64,000 bases of DNA from Pseudoxanthomonas sp. (GTDB taxonomy: Bacteria; Pseudomonadota; Gammaproteobacteria; Xanthomonadales; Xanthomonadaceae), in the NCBI RefSeq assembly GCF_035999195.1, contig NZ_DASYGY010000009.1:868001-932000 (forward strand), given 5' to 3'. This document shows, one piece after another, positions 1-7,983 of this stretch. Positions within the stretch are counted from its first letter, which is position 1. Each line of letters opens with the position of its first letter. The position numbers and the translations under genes are program-made. Below the pieces are notes generated by a model that did no database searches, was not told where the DNA came from, and saw only the letters and a list, made by a program, of their open reading frames with translations.

Positions 1-593
1 TTGACGGTGGCTTCGCCACGCGCCACATGCACGTAGCCCAGGCGCCCGTCCGCCAGCGGCAGTTCGGCTTTCTCGCTGCCGTCGAACAGGCCCGCATACA
101 TGCGGGCATCCTGGTGGATGCTCACCGAACCGTCGGCGCCATCCGGACTGACCACCAGCCGCAGGCGACCCTGCTTCTCGGTGGCGGGGAAGGTCTTCTC
201 TTCATAGGACGGCGTCACACCCTGGCGGTCGGGGATGATCCAGATCTGCAGGAAGTGCGTGGTACCGGATTGGCTGTAGTTGAACTCGGAGTGCTGCACA
301 CCGGTGCCCGCGCTCATGCGCTGCACGTCGCCCGGCACGATGCTGGAACTGTTGCCCATCGAATCCTTGTGGCCCAGCGCGCCCTCCAGCACGTAGCTGA
401 TGATCTCCATGTCGCGATGGCCGTGTTCGCCGAACCCGCGGCCGGCGGCCACGCGGTCCTCGTTGATCACGCGCAGCGGACCCCAATGGACGTGCTTGTC
501 GTCGAAATAATTGGCGAAGGAAAAGCTGTGCCAGGAGTCGAGCCAGCCGTGGTTGGCGTGGCCGCGGGCCTGGGCGGGACGAAGGGTGATCAT
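1..593 (-). CDS. Pirin family protein, 3' end cut by window edge
   Basis: Translation of the minus strand from the ATG at 593 gives 197 residues and runs off the left edge, so the C-terminus is missing. The N-terminal cupin has the pirin metal-site pattern: GEHGHRDME near residues 56-64 and a downstream His in GVQHSEFNY. Pirins are Fe-binding bicupins; bacterial ones act as quercetinase-like oxygenases or metabolic regulators, and the substrate cannot be read from sequence. The start is supported by an AGGAG about 8 bases upstream. The gene is divergent from ferredoxin fdxA, and an inverted repeat lies in the shared intergenic region. The family call is firm; the role is open. Confidence 0.88.
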   Translation of the reverse strand, partial: MITLRPAQARGHANHGWLDSWHSFSFANYFDDKHVHWGPLRVINEDRVAAGRGFGEHGHRDMEIISYVLEGALGHKDSMGNSSSIVPGDVQRMSAGTGVQHSEFNYSQSGTTHFLQIWIIPDRQGVTPSYEEKTFPATEKQGRLRLVVSPDGADGSVSIHQDARMYAGLFDGSEKAELPLADGRLGYVHVARGEATV

Positions 594-888
594 GGCGATG
601 CTCCTGCGGGATGAGGCGCGCAGCATGATCCTGCGCACGAATGGAATAAATTGGCCTTCATCTAACTGATTGTTCCATTTTTGTAATTTCTGGAGACCTT
701 TCGTCCCGAGCCCAGCATGCCCGCGACGTTGTCGTGCCGGCGTGGGCGCCGTCGCCCGCAGCAGCGCCGTCCGATCACTACCCTTCGCGGTGCCGCGATC
801 CGTCGCCGGCGCCGACCACAAAGATTTCCAACGCGACCGACGCGGTGCTTTAAACTTGCGTGGTTCTTTCCGCTGCATATCGAGCCCC
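594..888. promoter_or_regulatory. Divergent intergenic region pirin/fdxA with an inverted repeat
   Basis: No gene is seen in these 295 bases. An inverted repeat AATGGAA (640-646) / TTCCATT (673-679) brackets an AT-rich patch unusual for this GC-rich window. It sits about 50 bases upstream of the pirin start and would fit a dimeric regulator, since pirin genes are often controlled by divergent LysR-type regulators. No regulator gene is adjacent here. Function is inferred from position and symmetry only. Confidence 0.4.
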
Positions 889-1212
889 ATGCCTTTCGTC
901 GTCACCGAAAACTGCATCAAGTGCAAGTACACCGACTGCGTGGAAGTCTGCCCGGTGGACTGCTTCCACGAAGGTCCGAACTTCCTGGTGATCGATCCGG
1001 ACGAATGCATCGATTGCACGCTGTGCGAGCCCGAGTGCCCGATCAACGCCATCTATCCCGAGGACGACGTGCCCGCCGGACAGGAAGGCTACGTGGCGCT
1101 CAACGCCGAGCTATCGCGCGCCTGGCCGGTCATCACCACGCGCAAGGAGCCGCTGCCTGATGCCAAGGAATGGGAAGGCAAGCCGGACAAGCTGCCGCTG
1201 CTGGAGCGCTGA
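889..1212 (+). CDS. fdxA: Ferredoxin FdxA, 7Fe [3Fe-4S][4Fe-4S]
   Basis: A 107-residue ferredoxin. The N-terminal cluster region reads CIKCKYTDCVEVCPVDCF and the second CIDCTLCEPECP, the Cys spacing of Azotobacter-type seven-iron ferredoxins that carry electrons in the cytoplasm. The ATG at 889 is chosen because the family begins MPFVVTENC; a longer open frame upstream is non-homologous. The gene is monocistronic and followed by a strong bidirectional hairpin at 1238-1263. The redox partner is not evident from the neighbours. Confidence 0.93.
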   Translation: MPFVVTENCIKCKYTDCVEVCPVDCFHEGPNFLVIDPDECIDCTLCEPECPINAIYPEDDVPAGQEGYVALNAELSRAWPVITTRKEPLPDAKEWEGKPDKLPLLER

Positions 1213-1237
1213 TCGCACGGCGTCATGCTGCACATGA

Positions 1238-1263
1238 AAAAGGGCGCCTTGCGGCGCCCTTTT
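1238..1263. terminator. Bidirectional intrinsic terminator
   Basis: Perfect stem GGGCGCC (1242-1248) / GGCGCCC (1253-1259), loop TTGC. It is flanked by AAAA on the left and TTTT on the right, so it can terminate both fdxA (+) and the convergent bamC (-). Confidence 0.88.
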
Positions 1264-1287
1264 CGTTCGTGGCCTGGCGGCTGTGGA

Positions 1288-1776
1288 TCAGCCGCCGAGC
1301 GTGGCCTTCAGCGCGGCGAGCAGCTTGACCGCCGCCGGCGACGTCGCCGGCAGGCCGCGCGGATCGACCGCCGACACATAGGCACCGGCGTCCACCGCGG
1401 ACACGCGGACCAGGAAGCTCGCGCCTTCGTAGCTCACGTCATAGGTGCCCAGCAGCTGCGCGCGGCTGGCGATGGTCACGCCCTCCACACCGGCCAGCGC
1501 CTCGCCCACGCGGGCGAAAGCATCGTCGCGCGAGCCGGCGACGTTGAATCCGCCCGCCGCCGGCGCGGCCGCCGGCGTGGCCTGACCGGCCGCCGGTATC
1601 TGCATCGCGCCGCTGGTGTTGGGCAGGGTGAGATCCGGCGGCACTTCCAGCGGGCGCGCTTCGGGGGCCAGCGCGTAGTCGCCGCGCGCACCCTTCTTGA
1701 ACCACGAGCAGCCGGCGACGGACACGACCAGCAGCACGAGGGCAAGCGGACGCACGAGGGAAGACGAAAGACGCAT
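1288..1776 (-). CDS. bamC: Short BamC-like outer-membrane lipoprotein
   Basis: A 162-residue lipoprotein with a type II signal peptide ending in the lipobox VAGC (Cys about residue 23). After acylation it carries the sequence DYALAPEARPLEVPPDLTLP, the same kind of extended segment with which BamC contacts BamD in the beta-barrel assembly machine. It lies directly downstream of dapA, as nlpB/bamC does in Escherichia coli. The protein is about half the E. coli length (344 residues): after the linker there is room for only one small domain (about 75-160). The family call rests on the N-terminal motif and synteny. Loss of the second domain is seen here, but its effect is not known. Confidence 0.72.
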   Translation of the reverse strand: MRLSSSLVRPLALVLLVVSVAGCSWFKKGARGDYALAPEARPLEVPPDLTLPNTSGAMQIPAAGQATPAAAPAAGGFNVAGSRDDAFARVGEALAGVEGVTIASRAQLLGTYDVSYEGASFLVRVSAVDAGAYVSAVDPRGLPATSPAAVKLLAALKATLGG

Positions 1777-1791
1777 GGGGTTCTCCTGGGT

Positions 1792-2700
1792 TCAGGCCGC
1801 GAGGCTATCGCGGCTGGATTGTGCTTCCAGCGCCTGCGCCACGGTGGCGAGACGGTCGGCGGTATCGGTGTGGGTGGCGGACAGCGTGAGCAGCGGCAGG
1901 CGCAGGCCGTGGCCGAACCCCGCGCGCTGCAGCAGCGCCTTCACCGGGATGGGGTTGGATTCCACGCCGAGGAAGCCGTAGATCTCCTGCAACTGCGCAT
2001 CCAGCGCGGCAGCGGCGGCGGCATCGCCCGCGCGCGACAGGTCGCACAGGCGACGGAACGTGCGGGGCAGCGCATTGGAACCGACCGAGATCAGGCCGTC
2101 GGCACCGGCGAGCATCGCGCGCGAGGCGGTCGGATCGTCGCCGCTGAGGATGGCGAAACGCGCCGTGCGCAGCGCCAGCAGCGCCGCCATGCGCTCGGGT
2201 TCGGCGCGCGCTTCCTTGATGCCCACGATGTTCGGATGGTCGACCAGTTCCGCCACCGTCTCCGGGAGCAGATCGCAGCCGGTGCGGCCCGGCACGTTGT
2301 AGAGCACCACCGGCAGCCCGCCCTGGTCGGCGACGGCGCGGTAGTGCGCCACCAGGCCCGCCTGGGTCGGCCGCACGTAGGGCGGCGTGACCACCAGCGC
2401 ACACTGGGCACCGCACGCGGCGGCGCGCCGCGTGGCGGCGATGGTCTTGGCAGTATTCATCTGGCCGGTGCCGGCGAGCACCGGAATGCGGCCATTCACC
2501 TCTTCCACGGCAATGCGCAGCAGCGTGTCGTACTCGTCGTCGGACAGCGCCGCCGCCTCGCCGGTGGAGCCGGCCACCACCACCCCCTGCGTGCCGCCAT
2601 CGAGCTGCTGTTTGAGCAGCGCGCGCCAGGCGTGCAGGTCGAGTTCGCCCGACGCCAGGAACGGCGTGGCCAGTGCGGTGATGCTGCCGGAAAGATGCAA
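1792..2700 (-). CDS. dapA: 4-hydroxy-tetrahydrodipicolinate synthase
   Basis: A 302-residue cytoplasmic TIM-barrel aldolase of the DapA family. It condenses pyruvate with aspartate semialdehyde, the first committed step to meso-diaminopimelate and lysine. The active-site Tyr is in YNVPGRTG (about 138) and the Schiff-base Lys in GIKEA (about 167). The substrate loop reads GSTGE where many members have GTTGE. The gene probably forms one operon with bamC, 15 bases downstream, and is divergent from gcvR. The order bamC-dapA / gcvR-bcp matches E. coli, which supports orthology. Confidence 0.95.
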   Translation of the reverse strand: MHLSGSITALATPFLASGELDLHAWRALLKQQLDGGTQGVVVAGSTGEAAALSDDEYDTLLRIAVEEVNGRIPVLAGTGQMNTAKTIAATRRAAACGAQCALVVTPPYVRPTQAGLVAHYRAVADQGGLPVVLYNVPGRTGCDLLPETVAELVDHPNIVGIKEARAEPERMAALLALRTARFAILSGDDPTASRAMLAGADGLISVGSNALPRTFRRLCDLSRAGDAAAAAALDAQLQEIYGFLGVESNPIPVKALLQRAGFGHGLRLPLLTLSATHTDTADRLATVAQALEAQSSRDSLAA

Positions 2701-2880
2701 GGGAAGGCTCTCGATGGGAATCCGGCGCGCCGGACGCGCCCGTAAGCGCAGTTATCCCGGCCCGCCTGCAATGTCGGCCGCATGTTACTTGCGGGTTCAA
2801 AGGGCGGGCAAGTATGCTGCCAGCGTCGCCGGGCCGCAGCCCGGCCGCCATTCAGCCAGACCGCAACGCCGGAAGCTCTC

Positions 2881-3441
2881 TTGACCGATTCCACGCCCCG
2901 GCCTTCGCCGACCGAAAACCACCTCCTGATCACCGCCTACACGACGCATCCGGAATCGCCGCTCCTGTCGGTGACGCGCCGGATCGCCGACAGCGGCTGC
3001 AATCTGGTGGACGCACGGCTGTCCACGGTCGGACGCGACGTGTCGGTGACCGCACTGGCGACCGGTTCGTGGGACGCAGTGGCCAAGCTGGAAGCCATGC
3101 TGTCGCGGCTGGAGCGCGATGACGGCCTGAAGCTGGTGTTCTACCGCACCGGCCCGAAGGTGGTGCAGTCCAACCTGCTGCCGTACATCGTGGAAGTGGT
3201 GGCCGCCGACAAACCGGGCATCCTGTTCCAGCTGGCCGATTTCTTCGACCGCCAGGGCATCACCATCGAGAACCTGCAGAGCACGCGCTACCGCGCGATG
3301 CAGACCGGCGCGGAGATGTTCTCGGCGCAGGTCACCATCGGCGTGCCGGCCAACATGCACATCGCCGCGCTGCGCGACGATTTCCTCGAATTCTGCGACC
3401 ATCTGAACCTGGACGCGATCATGGATCCGATGAAGTTCTGA
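2881..3441 (+). CDS. gcvR: GcvR-like ACT-domain regulator
   Basis: A 186-residue protein with two ACT domains, about residues 15-90 (LLITAYTTHPESPLLSVTRR) and 103-185 (VEVVAADKPGILFQLADFF). In E. coli GcvR binds GcvA and antagonises activation of the glycine cleavage operon. The TTG start at 2881 is preceded by GGAAG at suitable distance; a longer upstream frame lacks family similarity. It is divergent from dapA and followed by a small membrane ORF and bcp, the conserved gcvR-bcp order. Whether it controls gcv genes here cannot be told from this window. Confidence 0.83.
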   Translation: MTDSTPRPSPTENHLLITAYTTHPESPLLSVTRRIADSGCNLVDARLSTVGRDVSVTALATGSWDAVAKLEAMLSRLERDDGLKLVFYRTGPKVVQSNLLPYIVEVVAADKPGILFQLADFFDRQGITIENLQSTRYRAMQTGAEMFSAQVTIGVPANMHIAALRDDFLEFCDHLNLDAIMDPMKF

Positions 3442-3453
3442 CGGAGGCGGCCG

Positions 3454-3567
3454 ATGGAATACCTACCCTTCTTCCTGTTCTTCCTGGCACTGGGCATCAT
3501 CATCGTCCAGCAGAACCGGATCGGCGCGCTGGAAAAGCGCGTGGCGGCGCTGGAAAACCGGCACTAG
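3454..3567 (+). CDS. 37-residue single-pass membrane peptide
   Basis: Starts at ATG 3454 with GGAGG about 6 bases upstream and ends at TAG 3565-3567. Residues 4-19 (LPFFLFFLALGIIIVQ) form one hydrophobic helix. The rest (RIGALEKRVAALENRH) is a short amphipathic, coiled-coil-like tail with Leu/Val heptad spacing. It lies 12 bases after gcvR and 16 before bcp, so it is probably co-transcribed with both. No known family is recognised. The good SD, compact spacing and sensible topology argue that it is a real small protein. Confidence 0.62.
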   Translation: MEYLPFFLFFLALGIIIVQQNRIGALEKRVAALENRH

Positions 3568-3583
3568 GCATCCGCGAGACTCG

Positions 3584-4063
3584 ATGAGCGCATCCCACGC
3601 ACTGAGCAAGTCCACCCTCAAGCTGCCGCTGGCGCTGTCCGGCGGCCAGACCACCACCCTCGCCGACTACGCCGGCACCTGGCTGGTCCTGTACTTCTAT
3701 CCCAAGGACAGCACGCCCGGCTGCACCACCGAAGGCCTGGACTTCAACGCGCTGCTGCCCACGTTCAAGAAGCTGGGCGCGACGGTCCTGGGCGTCTCGC
3801 GCGACTCGGTGAAATCGCACGACAACTTCTGCGCCAAGCAGGGCTTCCGGTTCCCGCTGGTCAGCGACGCCGACGAAGCGCTGTGCAAGGCCTTCGACGT
3901 GATCCAGGAAAAGAACATGTACGGCCGCAAGGTGCTGGGCGTGGTCCGCAGCACCTTCCTGATCTCGCCCGACGGCCGCATCGCGCAGGAGTGGCGCGGC
4001 GTCAAGGTTCCCGGCCACGCCCAGGCCGTGCTGGATGCGCTGAAGGCCCACCAGGCCCAGTGA
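3584..4063 (+). CDS. bcp: Bcp/PrxQ-type thiol peroxidase
   Basis: A 159-residue thioredoxin-fold peroxiredoxin. The peroxidatic Cys is in the motif PKDSTPGCTTE (Cys about residue 47), with the Thr four residues before it and the distant Arg (VVRSTFL) that complete the peroxiredoxin active site. It lacks the CTTE-N4-C arrangement of typical PrxQ because the residue five after the first Cys is not Cys; possible resolving Cys residues are in NFCAKQ and LCKAF. It reduces H2O2 and organic peroxides in the cytoplasm with thioredoxin or glutaredoxin. Its position after gcvR matches E. coli. Confidence 0.92.
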   Translation: MSASHALSKSTLKLPLALSGGQTTTLADYAGTWLVLYFYPKDSTPGCTTEGLDFNALLPTFKKLGATVLGVSRDSVKSHDNFCAKQGFRFPLVSDADEALCKAFDVIQEKNMYGRKVLGVVRSTFLISPDGRIAQEWRGVKVPGHAQAVLDALKAHQAQ

Positions 4064-4178
4064 CGGAATCCCCTCCCCTCCCCTCCACCATCCCGCGCCG
4101 CGGCGGGTCATGGTGGTTCGCTGCTGTCCGCGGAAAAGTCGCCCGTGTTCACACATCTTCCTCGATGAGGTTGCCCGA

Positions 4179-5576
4179 ATGACCCGTAGCAAGCGTATCT
4201 ATGTGTTGGACACCAACGTGCTGATGCACGACCCCACCGCGCTGTTCAAGTTCGAGGAGCACGATGTCTACCTGCCGATGCAGGTGATCGAGGAACTCGA
4301 CAACGGCAAGAAGGGCACGTCGGAAGCGAGCCGAAACGCGCGGCAGGTCAGCCGCTTCCTCAACGAACTGGTCGAAGCCTCCGGCCTGGACAACCTGGCC
4401 GCCGGCATCCCGCTGATCCAGCCGAACAGCCTGCAGCTGCGCGGCTCGCAGAGCGCCGGCCTGCTGCGTTTCCAGACCAGCCACTTCGAGGCCGGCAAGA
4501 GCTTCGGTGCGGTCATTCCGGACAATGCCATCCTCGGCGCGATCCTGGCGCTGAAGGAGCAGGAACCGGAGATCCCGGTGGTGTTCGTCTCCAAGGACAT
4601 CAACCTGCGCATCAAGGCGGCGATCGCGGGCATCGTGTCGGAGGACTACGAGAACGACCGCGCGCTCGACGACTTCAGCCTGCTCTACACCGGCGCCGAT
4701 CCGCTGCCGGAGGATTTCTGGCAGCGCTACGGCAAGGACCTGCGCTCGTGGACCGACAAGGGCCGCACGTTCTACGAAGTGGTCATGGCCGAGGATGCCG
4801 GCTGGTATCCCAACCAGTTCCTGTACCTGCCGGGCGACGACGAATCCGAGTTCCGCGTCAGCCGGGTGGACGGCGACAGGGCGACGCTGCAGATCGTCGA
4901 CGACTTCCGCCACAGCCAGCATGCGGTGTGGGGCATCAACGCGCGCAACCGCGAGCAGAACTTCGCGCTCAATGCGCTGATGGATCCCGACATCGACTTC
5001 GTCACCCTGCTCGGCACCGCCGGTACCGGCAAGACGCTGCTAGCCCTGGCCGCAGGGCTGGCGCAGACGATGGACCAGCAGCGGTATCGCGAGATCATCA
5101 TGACGCGCGCGACCGTCAGCGTCGGCGAAGACATCGGCTTCCTGCCCGGCACGGAAGAAGAAAAGATGACGCCGTGGATGGGCGCGCTGACCGACAACCT
5201 GGAGGTGCTGACGCACAACCAGGAGGGCGGCGCCTGGGGACGCGCGGCGACCAACGACCTGCTCGCCTCGCGCATCAAGATCCGTTCGATGAACTTCATG
5301 CGTGGCCGCACGTTCCTGTCGCGCTACCTGATCCTCGACGAAGCGCAGAACCTCACGCCGAAGCAGATGAAGACGCTGATCACCCGCGCCGGCCCCGGCA
5401 CCAAGATCGTCTGCCTCGGCAACGTGGAACAGATCGACACGCCGTACCTGACGGAGACGACCTCCGGCCTGACCTATGCGGTGGACCGCTTCAAGAACTG
5501 GGCGCACAGCGCGCACATCACGCTGCGGCGTGGCGAGCGCTCGCGCCTGGCGGACTACGCGTCGGAAGTGCTGTGA
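4179..5576 (+). CDS. PIN-PhoH fusion (PhoH2-type RNA helicase/RNase)
   Basis: A 465-residue protein. An N-terminal PIN nuclease domain (residues 5-135, YVLDTNVLMHD with Asp11; second acid in QVIEELD) is followed by a linker and a PhoH ATPase domain (about 255-460). Walker A is GTAGTGKTLL and Walker B is YLILDEAQN. This architecture is known from PhoH2/YlaK proteins, which in mycobacteria have sequence-specific RNA unwinding and cleavage activity. The ATG at 4179 follows GATGAGG; an upstream in-frame extension is not family-like. It is a single gene between bcp and a DUF1275 gene. The RNA target is unknown. Confidence 0.92.
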   Translation: MTRSKRIYVLDTNVLMHDPTALFKFEEHDVYLPMQVIEELDNGKKGTSEASRNARQVSRFLNELVEASGLDNLAAGIPLIQPNSLQLRGSQSAGLLRFQTSHFEAGKSFGAVIPDNAILGAILALKEQEPEIPVVFVSKDINLRIKAAIAGIVSEDYENDRALDDFSLLYTGADPLPEDFWQRYGKDLRSWTDKGRTFYEVVMAEDAGWYPNQFLYLPGDDESEFRVSRVDGDRATLQIVDDFRHSQHAVWGINARNREQNFALNALMDPDIDFVTLLGTAGTGKTLLALAAGLAQTMDQQRYREIIMTRATVSVGEDIGFLPGTEEEKMTPWMGALTDNLEVLTHNQEGGAWGRAATNDLLASRIKIRSMNFMRGRTFLSRYLILDEAQNLTPKQMKTLITRAGPGTKIVCLGNVEQIDTPYLTETTSGLTYAVDRFKNWAHSAHITLRRGERSRLADYASEVL

Positions 5577-5594
5577 CGCCGGCCTGAGCGGGCG

Positions 5595-6272
5595 ATGGGT
5601 CTCCACCTCCCCCGTTGGGTGTGGATCGGCGCGGTGACGTTGGCCTGCGTGGCCGGCATGGTCAACGTCATCGGCTACCTGGGGTTCGAACACCAGGCGG
5701 TCAGCCACCTGACCGGTACCACCAGCCTGCTGGGCGCGGCGATCGCGCAGGGCGATCTGCGTGCGGTGATCCACCTGTGGGGCGTACTCATCGCATTCTG
5801 CCTGGGTGCGACGCTGAGCGGCCTGATCATCCAGGACCAGACGCTGAAACTCGGCCGGCGCTACGGCGTGGTCCTCGCGTTGGAAGCCGTGCTGCTGCTG
5901 GCGGCGATCCCGCTGTTCAAGCAGCAGCAGATCTGGGGTGCGCTGCTGGCGGCCGTGGCCTGCGGCCTGCAGAACGCGATGGTCACCACCTACAGCGGTG
6001 CGGCGGTGCGCACCACCCACCTGAGCGGCATGTTCACCGACCTCGGCATCGGCCTGGGCCACCTGCTGCGCGGCATGCCGTTGCCGGTGCGCCGGCTGAC
6101 GCTGAGCGGATTGATCATCAGCGGATTCCTCGGCGGCGGCGTGCTGGGCGCATGGCTTTACCGCCACCTCGGTTACGACGCCCTGCTGGCGCCCGCGCTG
6201 CTGACGGGCGGCACCGGCGTCGGTCATGTGCTGTATCGCCAATGGACGCGCGCCAGGCCGCCGACCGCGTGA
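5595..6272 (+). CDS. YoaK/DUF1275 family integral membrane protein
   Basis: A 225-residue protein with about six hydrophobic segments, the first at residues 7-27. It carries the DUF1275 signature GMVNVIGYLGFEHQAVSHLTGTT near the N-terminus and GLQNAMVTTYSGAAVRTTHLSG in the middle, the conserved loops of the family. It is inner-membrane; no biochemical function is established for the family. The gene follows the PhoH gene by 18 bases and may be read through with it. Confidence 0.86.
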   Translation: MGLHLPRWVWIGAVTLACVAGMVNVIGYLGFEHQAVSHLTGTTSLLGAAIAQGDLRAVIHLWGVLIAFCLGATLSGLIIQDQTLKLGRRYGVVLALEAVLLLAAIPLFKQQQIWGALLAAVACGLQNAMVTTYSGAAVRTTHLSGMFTDLGIGLGHLLRGMPLPVRRLTLSGLIISGFLGGGVLGAWLYRHLGYDALLAPALLTGGTGVGHVLYRQWTRARPPTA

Positions 6273-6315
6273 CCCACCGCGCCACCCGCCCGCGTACGGA
6301 TGGCACAATCCACGC

Positions 6316-7125
6316 ATGACTGCTCCTTCCGTGGTTTCCGTCCTCACCATCGCCGGCTCCGATTCCGGTGGCGGTGCCGGCATCCAGGCCGACCTCAAGA
6401 CCTTCGCCGCGCACCGCGTGCATGGCCTCTCCGCCATCGCCGCGCTGACCGCCCAGCACACGCGCGGCGTGACGGCGGTGAACGTGCCGCCGATGGATTT
6501 CCTGCGCGCGCAGCTCGAAGCGTGCTTCGATGATTTCGACATCCGCGCGGTGAAGCTGGGCATGCTGGCCACCGTCGAGGTGATCGGGGTCGTCGCCGAT
6601 GCGTTGCGCGCGCATCGCCCGGCCGCGGTGGTGCTCGATCCGGTGATGGTCGCCACCAGCGGCGCCAAGCTGCTGGAAGACAGCGCGCTGCACGCGTTGC
6701 GGACACAGCTGTTGCCGCTCGCGGATGTGGTGACGCCCAACCTGCCCGAGGCAGAACTGCTGCTGGACCGCTCCCTTCCCGATGCGCAGGCGATGCGCCT
6801 GGCCGCGGGCGACCTGCTGGCCTTGGGCGCGCGCGCGGTGTTCCTCAAGGGCGGGCATCTGCAGGACGAAGGTGACGTGGTGGACCTGTTCGTCGATCAG
6901 GATGGCATGACCGAAACCTCGCACCCGCGCCTGTCGCTGGAAGCGCATGGCACTGGCTGCACGCTCGCCTCCGCGATCGCCGCGCGCCGCGCGCAGGGCA
7001 TGCCGATGAAGGAGGCCTGCCTGGCCGCCTCGGACTACGTGCACGCGGCGTTGCGCGGCGGCTACCGGCCCGGCCGCAGCGACATCGCCGTGCTCGACCA
7101 CATCGGCGCAGCGCCGACCGCATGA
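6316..7125 (+). CDS. thiD: Hydroxymethylpyrimidine/phosphomethylpyrimidine kinase
   Basis: A 269-residue ribokinase-fold kinase of thiamine biosynthesis; it phosphorylates HMP and HMP-P with ATP. The N-terminal TIAGSDSGGGAGIQADLKT is the family signature and the C-terminal GTGCTLASAIAA holds the anion hole and catalytic Asp-equivalent region. The start at 6316 (MTAPSVVSVLTIAG) fits the family length although no clear SD precedes it. The stop overlaps the next gene by ATGA, so the two form one transcriptional unit. Confidence 0.94.
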   Translation: MTAPSVVSVLTIAGSDSGGGAGIQADLKTFAAHRVHGLSAIAALTAQHTRGVTAVNVPPMDFLRAQLEACFDDFDIRAVKLGMLATVEVIGVVADALRAHRPAAVVLDPVMVATSGAKLLEDSALHALRTQLLPLADVVTPNLPEAELLLDRSLPDAQAMRLAAGDLLALGARAVFLKGGHLQDEGDVVDLFVDQDGMTETSHPRLSLEAHGTGCTLASAIAARRAQGMPMKEACLAASDYVHAALRGGYRPGRSDIAVLDHIGAAPTA

Positions 7126-7976
7126 ACACCGTCGACGAACAGCGCATCGCTGCGGAGGAGTATCCGCTGCAGTCGGCGGATGGTCATGGATACACGCTGA
7201 TCGCCCGCCTTCCAGCCGAGGCCGCATCCGCGCTGTTGTGGATTCCTGCGCTCGGGGTCGCCGCCCGCCATTACCTGCCCTTCGCCGATGCCCTGGCCGC
7301 ACGCGGCGTGGCGGTGTTCGTGCACGAGTGGCGCGGCAACGGCAGCAGTTCGCTGCGCGCGAACCGACGCAACGACTGGGGCTACCGCGAGCTGCTGGGA
7401 ACGGACATTCCCCTGAGCCACGACACCGTGCGTCGCCGCCTTCCCGGCACGCCGCACCTGATCGGCGGCCACAGCCTGGGCGGGCAGCTGGCGGTCTGCC
7501 ATGCCGGCCGGAGCCCCGAGGCTTTCGCCGCCGCGTGGCTGGTCGGCAGCGGCACCCCGTACTGGCGAACGTTCCCTGCCCCGCGTGGCTACGCGCTGCC
7601 GTTCTTCTACCGGTTCGCGCCGTGGCTGGCACGCGCCTGCGGTGCGCTGCCGGGGCGGCGACTGGGCTTCGGCGGCGACGAGGCGCGTGGCCTCATCCGC
7701 GACTGGGCACGCGTGGGACTCAGTGGCCGCTATCGTGCGGAAGGCTGGCCGGTGGATCTGGAAGCCGGCATGCGCGCGCTGCGTGCACCGGTGCGCGGCG
7801 TGCTGTTCGACGACGACTGGCTGGCGCCGGAAAGCTCGCTGCGCGCCCTGATGGCGAAGATGCCGGACAGCCCCGCGCGGGTCACCGTGCTGCACCATGC
7901 CGCGCTGGGGACACGCGCCGACCATTTCGCCTGGATGAAGCAGCCGCAGGCCGTGGTCGACGCCTTGCTCGACTGA
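7122..7976 (+). CDS. Alpha/beta hydrolase
   Basis: A 284-residue cytoplasmic alpha/beta hydrolase. The nucleophile elbow is GGHSLGG (about residue 119), a candidate acid is in FDDDWLAPES and a candidate His in RADHFAWM near the C-terminus. An early HEWRGNGSS motif resembles the HGxG-type oxyanion region of the S33/YheT-like lipase-peptidase group. It overlaps thiD by 4 bp, but no link to thiamine is implied by the fold. The substrate is unknown. Confidence 0.83.
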   Translation: MNTVDEQRIAAEEYPLQSADGHGYTLIARLPAEAASALLWIPALGVAARHYLPFADALAARGVAVFVHEWRGNGSSSLRANRRNDWGYRELLGTDIPLSHDTVRRRLPGTPHLIGGHSLGGQLAVCHAGRSPEAFAAAWLVGSGTPYWRTFPAPRGYALPFFYRFAPWLARACGALPGRRLGFGGDEARGLIRDWARVGLSGRYRAEGWPVDLEAGMRALRAPVRGVLFDDDWLAPESSLRALMAKMPDSPARVTVLHHAALGTRADHFAWMKQPQAVVDALLD

Positions 7977-7983
7977 TCCGCGC

